From Chthonomonas calidirosea (GTDB lineage Bacteria; Armatimonadota; Chthonomonadetes; Chthonomonadales; CAJBBX01), in the NCBI GenBank assembly GCA_020722705.1, contig DYKI01000011.1, forward strand, positions 1 through 64,000: a stretch of 64,000 nucleotides of DNA, written 5' to 3'. The first letter of the stretch is position 1. The number at the start of each line of letters is the position of its first letter. The translations under genes and the position numbers were made by a program. Shown one piece after another: positions 29,396-38,944 of the stretch. The notes below the pieces were generated by a model. It was not told the DNA's origin and did no database searches. It saw only the letters and a list, made by a program, of their open reading frames with translations.

Positions 29396-30715
29396 CTATC
29401 CGCCTCCATCTCTCCTCTGACCCGAAATCGCGCCGCGCTGCTGCATTACTTCGGCGACGCGGTCGAGGGGGACCTCATCCTGAGTTCCATCGTCCATGTT
29501 CTTCAGTGTAGCGACGCCTCGATCCATTTCGTCGTCGCCCACGATGACGACCTGACGCGCCCCGATCTTGCCGGCAGCGCGCATCTGCGCCTTCAGGCTC
29601 CGCCCCAGGTAGTCCATGTCTGATGCCACGCCGTTCGACCGCAAGTCGCGCAATGCCCGGACCGCCCACTCCCGTGCATGCTGTCCCAGCGCGGCCAGAA
29701 ACACGTCAGGCGTCTCGCTGTCAATGCCGGGGACTCGGCCCAGTTCTTCGAGTACCATCAGGCATCGTTCGGTACCGATCCCAAACCCAATGCCCGGCGT
29801 GGGCCGTCCTCCGCACGACTCGACAAGGCCGTCATATCGTCCGCCTCCGCCGATGACGTTCTGCGCTCCGAGTTGGGGGCTGACGACCTCGAAGGCGGTC
29901 TTGGTGTAGTAGTCAAATCCGCGAACCAGGTTCGCATCCAGCGTAAACCGGATATTGAGACGGGCAAGGTGGCCCTGCAGCGCCTCGAAGTGATCAGCAC
30001 AGTCAGAGCAGAGGAAATCGGAGAGCCTGGGGCAATCCTCGAGCGCAGCCTTGTCCTTAGGGTCTTTGCTGTCGAGCATGCGCAGCGGGTTCTGCTCGAA
30101 CCGGCGGCGGTTGTCGGCGCTCATCTGAGCCAGCCTCGGCTCGGCAAAGGCAAGGAGCGCCTTCCGATGCTCGGGCCGGCAGATGGGGCATCCAACGGAG
30201 TTCAAGCGCAACTCCGCGTCGGTGATGCCGATTCGTCGGTAGAACTCGATCGCCAGCCCGATCACCTCAGCATCCACCGCCGGATCGCTCGCGCCGATCA
30301 CCTCCGCCCCGGTCTGTTGGTGCTCTCTGTAGCGCCCTCGTTGCCCGTGCTCGTACCGGTATATCGTCGCAATGTAGTAGAGCTTCAGGACGGTGCCGTC
30401 GCCGAGCAGCCCATTCTCGATGGCGGCCCTCACGACAGGCGCTGTGCCCTCGGGCCTGAGCGTCATGCTTCGCCCACCGCGATCGGTGAAGGTGAACATC
30501 TCCTTGCTGACAATGTCCGTCCCGTCACCGATACTGCGCGTGAACAGCTCGGTGGCCTCCATGACAGGCGTGCGTATCTCGCGGTACCCGTAGAGCCTGC
30601 ACGTTTCGCGAAAGATCCGTTCAATCGCCTGCCACCTGGCCGCATGGAGCCATGGCTCCTTCTCGGGTGGGAAGGGCAGAACATCGTGCATATATGGGGG
30701 AGCCGCGTACTTCAT
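29396..30715 (-). CDS. hisS: Histidine-tRNA ligase
   Basis: YGYREIRTPVMEATELFTRSIGDGTDIVSKEMFTFTDRGGRSMTLRPEGTAPVVRA; LVRGFDYYTKTAFEV. Confidence 0.97.
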   Translation of the reverse strand: MKYAAPPYMHDVLPFPPEKEPWLHAARWQAIERIFRETCRLYGYREIRTPVMEATELFTRSIGDGTDIVSKEMFTFTDRGGRSMTLRPEGTAPVVRAAIENGLLGDGTVLKLYYIATIYRYEHGQRGRYREHQQTGAEVIGASDPAVDAEVIGLAIEFYRRIGITDAELRLNSVGCPICRPEHRKALLAFAEPRLAQMSADNRRRFEQNPLRMLDSKDPKDKAALEDCPRLSDFLCSDCADHFEALQGHLARLNIRFTLDANLVRGFDYYTKTAFEVVSPQLGAQNVIGGGGRYDGLVESCGGRPTPGIGFGIGTERCLMVLEELGRVPGIDSETPDVFLAALGQHAREWAVRALRDLRSNGVASDMDYLGRSLKAQMRAAGKIGARQVVIVGDDEMDRGVATLKNMDDGTQDEVPLDRVAEVMQQRGAISGQRRDGGG

Positions 30716-30972
30716 TGGAGTTAACCTGCCGAGGAGCCCAGGCGCAGGAGCGCGAGTGACTCGGGTGGTGCCGAATGAGCGTCCGACCTTCGGCCCAGAG
30801 ATTCAACACAACGGCGACACCGGGTTCACAACCCGCAGTCGTGCGAGCATTGTACCGATATCCGGTCCCCGGTGTCGAGTGAGCGTCCGTTCGGGTATCG
30901 TCATTCATGGTCAGGCGGTGGGATTCTGTGGCCTGCCTGTTGTGTTTCGCATGAGGTGCGGGAGGTTGGCGC

Positions 30973-32166
30973 ATGGGAGCTTTGACGTTCGGTCGGCGCG
31001 AGGCGTTGGCAGGCTCGATCGCAGCGGTGGCCCAGCCGCTGCTGGGCCAGACGCCTGAGACCAAGATTCGTCTGGGTCTCATCGGGTGCGGTCAGCGCGG
31101 GTCATGGATCGGCGGTCTGTTTAGGCGGCATGGCGGCTTCGAGATTCATGCGGTCGGCGACTACTTCGAGTCGGTGGCGAACGAGTGTGGAGCCGCCCTC
31201 GGAGTACCTGAGGCGCGTCGGTACTCGGGGCTGGACGCCTACAGGCGGGTCATCGCGTCGGGCGTCGAAGCCGTCGCACTCGAGACGCCGCCCTACGTCT
31301 TCCCGCTGCACGCCGAGGCTGCGGTCTCCGCCGGGCTGCATGTCTTCATGGCGAAGCCGGTTGCTGTTGACGTGCCCGGATGTCGGCGCGTTGAAGCTGC
31401 GGCTGCACGTGCATCCGAGCGGCAACGTGTGTTCCTCGTTGACTATCAGATGCCGACCGATCCGTCGAACCAGAAGGTTGTGCAGTATATCCGAGCAGGG
31501 GCGATCGGCAAGATCGCAGCAGTGCATACGTACTACCTGGCCGGTTCATGGTCGGATCCACCCAAGACCAGAACCATCGAGGACCGATTGCGCGGACTGG
31601 TCTGGGTCAACGACACCGCGATCGGCGGGGGATACCACGGCAATGCGTGTATCCACGCCGTTGATGCAGCCATGTGGGCCATGGGGCGGGCGCCGGCAGC
31701 GGCGCTGGGGGTTTCGCGCATTGGCAGGCCCAATCCGCACGGCGACAGCCATGATGTCATATCGCTAACGTATGAGTTCGACGACGGGATGGTGATGTGC
31801 CATCGCGCCAAGCACCTTCCGGACAACTACTCGACTGCGGATTTCTGCGGCTGCTACATTCACGGAGATGCGGGCTATGGATGGATCAGCTACAGCGCTC
31901 GCGCCCAACTTGTCTCCGGTGAGGAAGCGTTCAAGGGCGACGTCGTGAACCTGTACGAGGCCGGCGCTTCGCGCAACATAGCGGCTTTCCATGAAGCGAT
32001 CATGAAACGCGACCACTCGAATCCAACGGTCCGAAGGGCCATTGACAGCGCTCTGGTCACCATCATGGGGCGAGAGGCAGCGCTGCGGAAGACACGACTG
32101 ACGATGGCGACAGTTCTCCGGGAGAACAAGTCGCAGCGGGTCAGCCTGGCCGGGCTCCGACGATAG
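30973..32166 (+). CDS. Gfo/Idh/MocA family oxidoreductase with Tat-like N-terminus
   Basis: GRREALAGSIAAVAQPLLG; RLGLIGCGQRGSW Rossmann motif; EKP-like MAKPVAVD. Confidence 0.88.
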   Translation: MGALTFGRREALAGSIAAVAQPLLGQTPETKIRLGLIGCGQRGSWIGGLFRRHGGFEIHAVGDYFESVANECGAALGVPEARRYSGLDAYRRVIASGVEAVALETPPYVFPLHAEAAVSAGLHVFMAKPVAVDVPGCRRVEAAAARASERQRVFLVDYQMPTDPSNQKVVQYIRAGAIGKIAAVHTYYLAGSWSDPPKTRTIEDRLRGLVWVNDTAIGGGYHGNACIHAVDAAMWAMGRAPAAALGVSRIGRPNPHGDSHDVISLTYEFDDGMVMCHRAKHLPDNYSTADFCGCYIHGDAGYGWISYSARAQLVSGEEAFKGDVVNLYEAGASRNIAAFHEAIMKRDHSNPTVRRAIDSALVTIMGREAALRKTRLTMATVLRENKSQRVSLAGLRR

Positions 32167-32249
32167 ACCCGCGCGGCCCGAGACCGGCAGACGATGGCGC
32201 CGCCGAGCTCCGCGTAAGCTCGGCCCGACGGCTGGCGCTGGCGGCGTGC

Positions 32250-33434
32250 ATGTTCCTCATCACCGCGTCATTCGGCTTCCTTCAGCCGTTTGTGCCGCTC
32301 TATTGGGAGGCCTCCGGGCTGAGTCGAGCGCAGATCGGCATCGTCGGAGGCATCGGCAGCGGCGCAGCGCTGCTGGTTCAGCCGCTCATGGGCCGTCTCT
32401 CCGATCATCTGGACTCACGGCGGCTGCTGATGGCGCTTGCGGCGATTACGGCTGCAGGAGCGTACTTCTCGTTTCAATGGGTAGCGAACGCAGCAGCCTT
32501 CGCGGTGTTGACAGCCGTCGGCGTCAACGGCACGATCTACCTCAATGCGGCGGCAGGTGTGGTGTGCGGTCGGCTCGGCGGCAGATTACGCGGCGGAGCC
32601 ACCTACGCGGCGTATCGCGTGTGGGGATCGGTAGGCTACATCGTTGTGGCACTGCTCGCCGGATGGCTGATCAACAATGGCGCCAAGGCCGGAGAGGCCA
32701 TGACGCGGCAAACGTTGATGGATGTATTCCGCTGGGGACCGCTCATCTTCGTTGCGGTTGCCGGGCTGGCGTTGATCATCCCTGACCCGCGCGCCCCCGA
32801 GTGTCCTGTGCTCGCCGGTGGCGGAACATGTGATTCCACAGACGGGCCGAGGCGCAATGGCGCGTTGCTCAAGCCCTTTCTTGTCTGTTTCTTCCTGTAT
32901 CAGTTTGCTCTGTACGGCGCATCCGCGTACCTTAGCCTCTACATGAAGGCGCTGGGCGCGTCGCCCCTCTGGATCACGGCAACGTTCGCATCGGGTGTGG
33001 TGTGCGAAGTACTGGTCATGTCCCGTATCGGAAGGCTTTCGGACTTGCATGGCCGCAAGCCGGTGCTCGCCGTTGCATTCGTGCTGATGCCGATCCGGCT
33101 CCTCTGCTACATCCCTGCGACCGGTCCGCTATGGGTGCTGTTCGTCCAGCTTCTTCACGGGCTAAACTTCGGCATTATGGGTGCCATTGCCGTCGCCTAT
33201 GTGAATGACGTTGCAGACGATCGCACGCGAGGTGCGGCTCAGGCTGCACTTGCCTCTGCGGGCGGTCTGGCCGTGGCGATCGGCCCAGCGGTATGCGGAC
33301 TGATCGCTCAGCGATACGGCCTCGGCTGGATGTTCGCGGCGATGTCCCTTGTCGGTTGGATCGGAGCGATTCTGTTCATCTTCGGTGTGCGCGAGCCCTG
33401 GCGTCCCGGTGCCGCTCAGACGTCTCGGGCCTGA
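32250..33434 (+). CDS. MFS transporter
   Basis: 12-TM-type protein, GRLSDHLDSRRLLM and GRLSDLHGRKPVLA loop motifs; true N-terminus may be further upstream. Confidence 0.85.
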   Translation: MFLITASFGFLQPFVPLYWEASGLSRAQIGIVGGIGSGAALLVQPLMGRLSDHLDSRRLLMALAAITAAGAYFSFQWVANAAAFAVLTAVGVNGTIYLNAAAGVVCGRLGGRLRGGATYAAYRVWGSVGYIVVALLAGWLINNGAKAGEAMTRQTLMDVFRWGPLIFVAVAGLALIIPDPRAPECPVLAGGGTCDSTDGPRRNGALLKPFLVCFFLYQFALYGASAYLSLYMKALGASPLWITATFASGVVCEVLVMSRIGRLSDLHGRKPVLAVAFVLMPIRLLCYIPATGPLWVLFVQLLHGLNFGIMGAIAVAYVNDVADDRTRGAAQAALASAGGLAVAIGPAVCGLIAQRYGLGWMFAAMSLVGWIGAILFIFGVREPWRPGAAQTSRA

Positions 33435-33461
33435 CGGCTTGTGCTATACTGGCAGCCTGCC

Positions 33462-35321
33462 ATGCCGAACACGAACCCATCAAGGCTCTTCACCGACTGT
33501 CGCCTTGAGCAGGTGCTGCCGCATGTGCTGAAGCCCGGAAGGTATATCGGCGGGGAGTACAACGCAATCAGCAAGGACCCCTCAACCGTTGACGTGAGGG
33601 TTGCGCTTGCCTTCCCGGATGTCTACGAGATAGGCATGAGCAACCTTGCGCTCGGCATCCTCTACGAGGTTCTCAACCGACGTCCGGATGTATACGCAGA
33701 GCGTGTATATACTCCCTGGCCCGATGCCGCCAAGGCCTTCAAAGATGCCGGCATTCCGCTGTTCAGTCTCGAAACTCGGACGCCGCTGCGCGATTTCGAC
33801 ATCATCGGCTTCACCCTGGGATTCGAGCTGTGCTACACCAATGTGCTGAACATGCTGGCTCAGGCCGGCCTTCCGTACCGCGCGGAGGATCGCGACGCAA
33901 GACATCCTCTCGTCATCGCGGGTGGTCACTGCAGCGTCAATCCCGAGCCCATGGCTCCGTTCATTGATGCGTTTGTCATCGGGGATGGCGAAGAAGCGGT
34001 TGGCGAGGTTGTTGACGTCTATCGCAAGCATAGAGCGGGTCCGAGGCGTGATCTGCTTGCCGCTCTGGCACAGGTGCCGGGCGTGTACGTGCCTGTGCTG
34101 TACCGTGTCGCCCACGATGGGCAGTTGGAGCCTCTCGACACGGCTGCGCCGCGCAGAGTCGTGCGGCGCGTCATCTCGGACATAGGGTCGCTCCCGTACC
34201 CTGTCGCGCCTATCGTGCCTTCGGTTGAAGCAGTCCACGACCGGATATCCATCGAGGTGCTGCGGGGATGCACGCGCGGGTGTCGGTTCTGTCAGGCGGG
34301 CATGATCACTCGACCTGTACGTGAGCGCAGCGCCGCTGACATCATGAGGCTTGCGGACGAACTCGTACGCAGCACCGGACATGAGGAGATCAGCCTTGTA
34401 TCGCTTTCCACCTCGGATCACACCGAAATCGAGGGGATCCTAACGGCGCTCACGGCCAAGTATCGGGAGAGGGGCATCGGCGTCGCACTCCCGTCGCTGC
34501 GAGCCGACCGCGACTGCGTGGAGCTTGCTCGCCAGATCAGCTCGGTTCGCAAGACCGGCCTGACATTCGCGCCGGAGGCAGGCACCCAGCGTTTGCGCGA
34601 CGTCATCAACAAGGGCGTCACCGAGGAGGACCTGTTCGGCGCGGCTGAGGCCGCATTCTCGTCCGGGTGGCGGCGCATCAAGCTCTACTTCATGATCGGA
34701 CTGCCGACGGAGACCGACGATGACGTCATCGCCATCGGCGATCTCGCCGAGCGGGTGGTGAAGCTTGGACGCAAACTGGGCTATCCAGGAGTGTCGGTTA
34801 CCGCGAGCGTGGCCGGTTTCGTCCCGAAGCCGCACACTCCGTTCCAGTGGCGCGCTCAGGACACGCTCGCAGAACTGAGCCGCAAGCAGTCGCTGCTGAA
34901 GGCGAGTGTGCGGAACCGCGCGGTCCGGCTGAAGTTTCACGATGCGCGGATCACGCACGTCGAGGGTGTCCTTGCCCGTGGCGGGCGGGACGTAGCGCGG
35001 GCCATCGAGACTGTTGTGCGGTTCGGAGGAGGCTTCGACGCGTGGGACACACACTTCAGCTTCGATCGGTGGATGTCTGCATTTGGCCGCGCGGAAGTTG
35101 CGCCTGAGTTGGTGGCGAACCGGCAGCGGGGGTATGATGAACGACTGCCGTGGGACCACATTGACTGCGGTGTCAACAGGGGTTATCTTCGGGCGGAGGA
35201 CAAACGGGCGGAGGCCGGGATCCTGACGGAGGATTGCCGTGCCGGGCGATGCACATTCTGCCAGGCCTGTGATCGGTGGCTGACCGAGCGCAAGCCTACG
35301 GCGGTAACGGTCACAGAGTGA
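33462..35321 (+). CDS. B12-binding-domain radical SAM protein (TIGR03960-like)
   Basis: FPDVYEIGMSNLALGILYEVLN.., EVLRGCTRGCRFCQAGMITRPVRERS (CxxxCxxC). Confidence 0.9.
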   Translation: MPNTNPSRLFTDCRLEQVLPHVLKPGRYIGGEYNAISKDPSTVDVRVALAFPDVYEIGMSNLALGILYEVLNRRPDVYAERVYTPWPDAAKAFKDAGIPLFSLETRTPLRDFDIIGFTLGFELCYTNVLNMLAQAGLPYRAEDRDARHPLVIAGGHCSVNPEPMAPFIDAFVIGDGEEAVGEVVDVYRKHRAGPRRDLLAALAQVPGVYVPVLYRVAHDGQLEPLDTAAPRRVVRRVISDIGSLPYPVAPIVPSVEAVHDRISIEVLRGCTRGCRFCQAGMITRPVRERSAADIMRLADELVRSTGHEEISLVSLSTSDHTEIEGILTALTAKYRERGIGVALPSLRADRDCVELARQISSVRKTGLTFAPEAGTQRLRDVINKGVTEEDLFGAAEAAFSSGWRRIKLYFMIGLPTETDDDVIAIGDLAERVVKLGRKLGYPGVSVTASVAGFVPKPHTPFQWRAQDTLAELSRKQSLLKASVRNRAVRLKFHDARITHVEGVLARGGRDVARAIETVVRFGGGFDAWDTHFSFDRWMSAFGRAEVAPELVANRQRGYDERLPWDHIDCGVNRGYLRAEDKRAEAGILTEDCRAGRCTFCQACDRWLTERKPTAVTVTE

Positions 35322-35334
35322 GAGGAGAGCGCAT

Positions 35335-35670
35335 ATGGGCGCCTATGGCAACGTTCCGGACGAAGATGTCAAGATCATCGAGCGAGCCACCGGCATAGCC
35401 GGTTCGGTCGTGGCTTCAATACCTTCGGGCGCGCCGCATGGATGGGTTGCGACAGCGTATGAGTACGTCCTTGAGGCCATCATCCGCGACTGGGTCGAGC
35501 ACGGTACCGACGATCTCGACAGTGCCGATGCCGACGATCTCGCTGAACTGGTTCGGGCTTCCGCGGACATAGCCCTGACGCAGGAGCCTTCGTTGCAGGA
35601 CGTGACGTTCCGGACAGTCCTCAGAGGCTGGCTCGGTGACTGGGTTCGCAACTGGGGGCTGGACGAGTAA
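35335..35670 (+). CDS. Hypothetical protein
   Basis: 111-aa ORF, acidic, preceded by GAGGAGAG. Confidence 0.55.
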   Translation: MGAYGNVPDEDVKIIERATGIAGSVVASIPSGAPHGWVATAYEYVLEAIIRDWVEHGTDDLDSADADDLAELVRASADIALTQEPSLQDVTFRTVLRGWLGDWVRNWGLDE

Positions 35671-35682
35671 CTCATGTTGACC

Positions 35683-35712
35683 TTGACGCTGATTGCCTTG
35701 TCGTGTTAAAAT
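35683..35712 (+). promoter_or_regulatory. Predicted sigma70-type promoter of the candidate RiPP precursor
   Basis: TTGACG-N18-TAAAAT, followed by a ~135-nt leader containing hairpin CAGAGC-AGTC-GCTCTG. Confidence 0.6.
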
Positions 35713-35854
35713 GCACGTGTATCGCGCTCGGATGCGAACTATTCCGGGCGAGTTATCGTCCTAGAGTGAAGAGGGTCAGAACGCATAAGCCGCAGAGCAG
35801 TCGCTCTGAGATGCCAGGCTGATGCAGCGCCTACAGAAAGGACAAACAGGATTC

Positions 35855-36016
35855 ATGGGAGATTTCGATACCACCAAGCGCGGACGCGCTGCGTACGCGA
35901 AGCCGTCTGCGATGTTCGTCGAGCTGAAGCCTGAAGAGCGACTGATGTCATGCAACAAGACGCCGTCGGATATCGCATGCGACGATCCTACCGGCTTGGG
36001 CTTCGACGCCAGCTAG
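35855..36016 (+). CDS. Candidate RiPP precursor peptide (53 aa)
   Basis: MGDFDTTKRGRAAYAKPSAMFVELKPEERLMSCNKTPSDIACDDPTGLGFDAS; own promoter and terminator; next to PqqD and radical SAM/SPASM genes; alternative start at 35822. Confidence 0.6.
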   Translation: MGDFDTTKRGRAAYAKPSAMFVELKPEERLMSCNKTPSDIACDDPTGLGFDAS

Positions 36017-36061
36017 TCTTTCTCGCGCCTGCTCGTCAATCCTAGTGAAGCGGAAGTCCGT

Positions 36062-36105
36062 CAGAGGCGGCCGACGTGCGTGTCTGCCGCCTCTGTTTTG
36101 TTTTG
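36062..36105 (+). terminator. Strong intrinsic terminator after the precursor ORF
   Basis: CAGAGGCGGC-N14-GCCGCCTCTG perfect 10-bp stem followed by TTTTGTTTTG. Confidence 0.88.
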
Positions 36106-36251
36106 AAGCGGGCATTGGGGGTGGCGGAAACTGCGGCTCGCGTTGTGCGCTCCGCCGGAGTTTGGGGCGGGCCTCTCACCGTAGTAGACACTATCCCTAA
36201 CGATCGGCGCGACGGCTGCCCGTACGGTCGTGCGTCTGGAGGCATATACCA

Positions 36252-36533
36252 ATGAAGGCTAAGAGCGGATTCGTCCTGCGCGAAGTCGGCGAGGGTACCG
36301 TCCTGGTCCCGACCGGCGAGCGCGTGGTTGACATGAACGGCATGATCGTGCTTAACGACACCGGCAAGTTTATCTGGGAACGACTTGACGGCTCTCATAC
36401 CCCCGAGCAGATCGCGGCTGCTCTCGTGGATCTCTACGAGGTGTCGCTTGATGAAGCGGCGTCCGACGTGAACAGCTTCCTGAACGAGCTCGAGAACCTG
36501 GGGATACTTGAGAATGGCGCTGCTGCCAACTGA
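36252..36533 (+). CDS. PqqD-family peptide chaperone (RRE)
   Basis: VLVPTGERVVDMNGMIVLNDTGKFIWERLDGSHTPEQIAAALVDLYEVSLDEAASDVNSFLNELENLGIL. Confidence 0.9.
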   Translation: MKAKSGFVLREVGEGTVLVPTGERVVDMNGMIVLNDTGKFIWERLDGSHTPEQIAAALVDLYEVSLDEAASDVNSFLNELENLGILENGAAAN

Positions 36534-37587
36534 CTACAAGGAGCTGACGCGCGCCATCATGGCGCAGGCGGCGGATGCAGGCCGTCCCGTCAACGGCTCA
36601 TTCGAGCTGACAAGCCGGTGCAACCTCGGCTGCAAGATGTGCTATATCCGCACACGCGCCGGCGATCGGGCCATCAAGGCAACGGAACTCAGCGCCGAGC
36701 AATGGCTGGATCTGGCCAAACAGGGTGTCGAGGCCGGGATGCTGTTCCTGCTCCTGACCGGCGGCGAAGTGTTCCTGCGGCCCGACTTCTTCGACATCTA
36801 CGAGCCCCTGACCGATATGGGCTTGCTGATTACCCTCTTCACGAATGCCACGCTGATCAACAAACGAGCGGCAGAACGACTCGCCAAGCGGCCTCCCAAC
36901 CGCACGGAGGTCACGCTTTACGGAGCCAGCAAGGAGACCTACGAAGCGGTTACGGGTGAACCGGGCAGCTACGATCGGTGCATTCGCGGCATTGATCTTC
37001 TCGTTGAGGCAGGCGTGACGCTCAAACTCAAGACAACCATCAGTCGGATCAACGTTCACGAGTTCGACGAGATGCAGGCGATGGCAGACAAGTGGGGGGT
37101 CGGCTTTGGGGCCAGTTGGCTTCTCTCGAAGCGACGGGACCTTTGCTCCAGCATGGTTGAGGATATCCGCTTGAACGCGAAAGAAGCGGTCGAGCTTGAG
37201 ACGAGAGACGAGCAGGCGGTTGCCAACATGCGGATGATCGCCCAGCGCGAGCCGGAGCCGGTTTCTGAAGATCCGTTCTACTGTCAGGCCGGAAAGTCGT
37301 CCTTCGTGGTCGGTCCGTCGGGCGACATGAATGTCTGCATTGACCTGCCGCTCCCGCGAGCGCGGCCGACGGAGGTCGGCTTCGTCAATGCCTGGGAGCA
37401 AGTGAAGCGCTTCATCAGGACGGTGCCGCAGTCGGAGGACTGCAAGTCCTGCGAGCTCAACAAGTACTGCGTCCGATGTCCGGCGTGGGGTTACGTTGAG
37501 ACCGGTTCGATGACGAGCTCGGTCGTGTATCTCTGCGAGATCGCCAAGGAGCGCCGCGACCGTTACGCAGTGGAGGCTGCCGCTTGA
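36514..37587 (+). CDS. Radical SAM/SPASM peptide maturase
   Basis: ELTSRCNLGCKMCYIR (CxxxCxxC) and C-terminal Cys cluster YCQAG..MNVCIDL..DCKSCELNKYCVRCPAWGY..YLCEIAKERR. Confidence 0.92.
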   Translation: MALLPTDYKELTRAIMAQAADAGRPVNGSFELTSRCNLGCKMCYIRTRAGDRAIKATELSAEQWLDLAKQGVEAGMLFLLLTGGEVFLRPDFFDIYEPLTDMGLLITLFTNATLINKRAAERLAKRPPNRTEVTLYGASKETYEAVTGEPGSYDRCIRGIDLLVEAGVTLKLKTTISRINVHEFDEMQAMADKWGVGFGASWLLSKRRDLCSSMVEDIRLNAKEAVELETRDEQAVANMRMIAQREPEPVSEDPFYCQAGKSSFVVGPSGDMNVCIDLPLPRARPTEVGFVNAWEQVKRFIRTVPQSEDCKSCELNKYCVRCPAWGYVETGSMTSSVVYLCEIAKERRDRYAVEAAA

Positions 37588-38465
37588 ACCGTCTCGCATT
37601 CGGCATAGCCGGCCTGACCATCAATGTCGAATCGGAACAGCCGTTTCCGAGCGGTTTTGTGGGCGAAAAGCTCGCTCCGTTCGTGTTGCAGGAGCCGATC
37701 GCCGTTTCTGATGTCAGTGTCCGCTGGACTGATCGAGACCCACGCGGGATGCCGTTGGGAGAAGAAGTGTTTGCTCCCGGTTCCGTGTGGCGCATGCATC
37801 GTCGCGCAGATCGCAGCGATGGTTGGACGGCCGTCATCTCCTATGCGGATGACGGCCGTTTGACCGACAAAGCCGGCGTCGTCGAGGTGGACGGCGGCTG
37901 GCGCAGCGTGGCTCTGACCGAGCGAAGCCGAGGCGCATCCTGGTCCAGTCTGCTGAACCTCGGGGCAGGCGAGCTGATCGTCCGAACGCGTATCATTCTG
38001 GAAGGCGGCCTGGTGTTCCATGCGTCTGCCATAGACGATTCGGGTTCCGGAGTGATGATGGTCGGGCATGCCGGCGCCGGCAAGAGCACCCAGGCCTCCA
38101 TCTGGAGCCGTCAGGACGGCGTTATTGCCCTGAGCGATGACCGCGTTGGGGTCCGACTGGTGCATGGTATGCCGGTCGCTTACGGCACGCCATGGGGCGG
38201 CACGGCGGGCATCGCCAAGAACCACTCGGTGCCGCTGAAGGCTATTCTGGTGCTGGAGCAAGCGCCGGCCAACGCCATCGAGCCGCTGCCCATCGAAGAT
38301 GCCGCCCCACTTCTGCTTGCCCGCTGTTTCCTGCCATACTGGAGCAGTTCCATGATGGGTGCAGCGATGGATGCGATGACCGATCTTCTCCGAAAGGTCC
38401 CGGTGTACCAGTTCCGCTGTCTGCCGAATGACACGGTGGTGCCGGTCGTCCGCGCCGTGTTGTGA
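37584..38465 (+). CDS. HprK-like kinase/ATPase
   Basis: LVFHASAIDDSGSGVMMVGHAGAGKSTQASIWSRQDGVIALSDDRVGV; TTG start in a TTGA overlap. Confidence 0.78.
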   Translation: MNRLAFGIAGLTINVESEQPFPSGFVGEKLAPFVLQEPIAVSDVSVRWTDRDPRGMPLGEEVFAPGSVWRMHRRADRSDGWTAVISYADDGRLTDKAGVVEVDGGWRSVALTERSRGASWSSLLNLGAGELIVRTRIILEGGLVFHASAIDDSGSGVMMVGHAGAGKSTQASIWSRQDGVIALSDDRVGVRLVHGMPVAYGTPWGGTAGIAKNHSVPLKAILVLEQAPANAIEPLPIEDAAPLLLARCFLPYWSSSMMGAAMDAMTDLLRKVPVYQFRCLPNDTVVPVVRAVL

Positions 38466-38944
38466 ACGTCTCGTGCCGTGATCTCGTGCCGATCATCCAG
38501 GCCGTGCTAAGCGCTGGTTCGCGTGTGCGCTTCACGGCTACGGGCGGGAGCATGATCCCGTTCATCCGGAGTGGCGAGACGGTCGAACTGCAGGCCATCG
38601 AGCACGACGACATCAGGTCGGGCGATATTCTTCTGGCAATGCGTTCTGATGGCGTTTATGTCCTGCATCGCGTCGCTGAACTCGGCGATCGAAAGGTCTT
38701 CCTGGTAAGCGACGCAGGCCGAGCCGACGGCTGGATAGGCGCCGAGAACGTGGTGGCTCGCGCCACTGCGGTCTACAGGCGCGGACGCCGCCATGCGCTC
38801 GATACTGCCAGAGCTCGTCGCATGGGGCTGCTATGGATGCGCCTTGGGTCCCTTGCCACCGGCTCGCTTGCGCTGTGGCTGGCCCTGAGACGCCGACTCC
38901 GGCATGGGGGGCGCGCACAGGGGTGCGACCGGAACCCTGCGTGA
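38462..38944 (+). CDS. S24/S26-family (signal peptidase-like) peptidase
   Basis: RFTATGGSMIPFIRSGETVEL Ser box and DGVYVLHRVAEL box (His where bacterial SPase I has Lys); C-terminal TM; GTGA overlap. Confidence 0.8.
   Translation: MNVSCRDLVPIIQAVLSAGSRVRFTATGGSMIPFIRSGETVELQAIEHDDIRSGDILLAMRSDGVYVLHRVAELGDRKVFLVSDAGRADGWIGAENVVARATAVYRRGRRHALDTARARRMGLLWMRLGSLATGSLALWLALRRRLRHGGRAQGCDRNPA

Noticed and set aside
35335-35670. 111-aa hypothetical gene as part of the RiPP operon
   Set aside because: Lies upstream of the precursor's own promoter; no feature links it to the pathway beyond proximity
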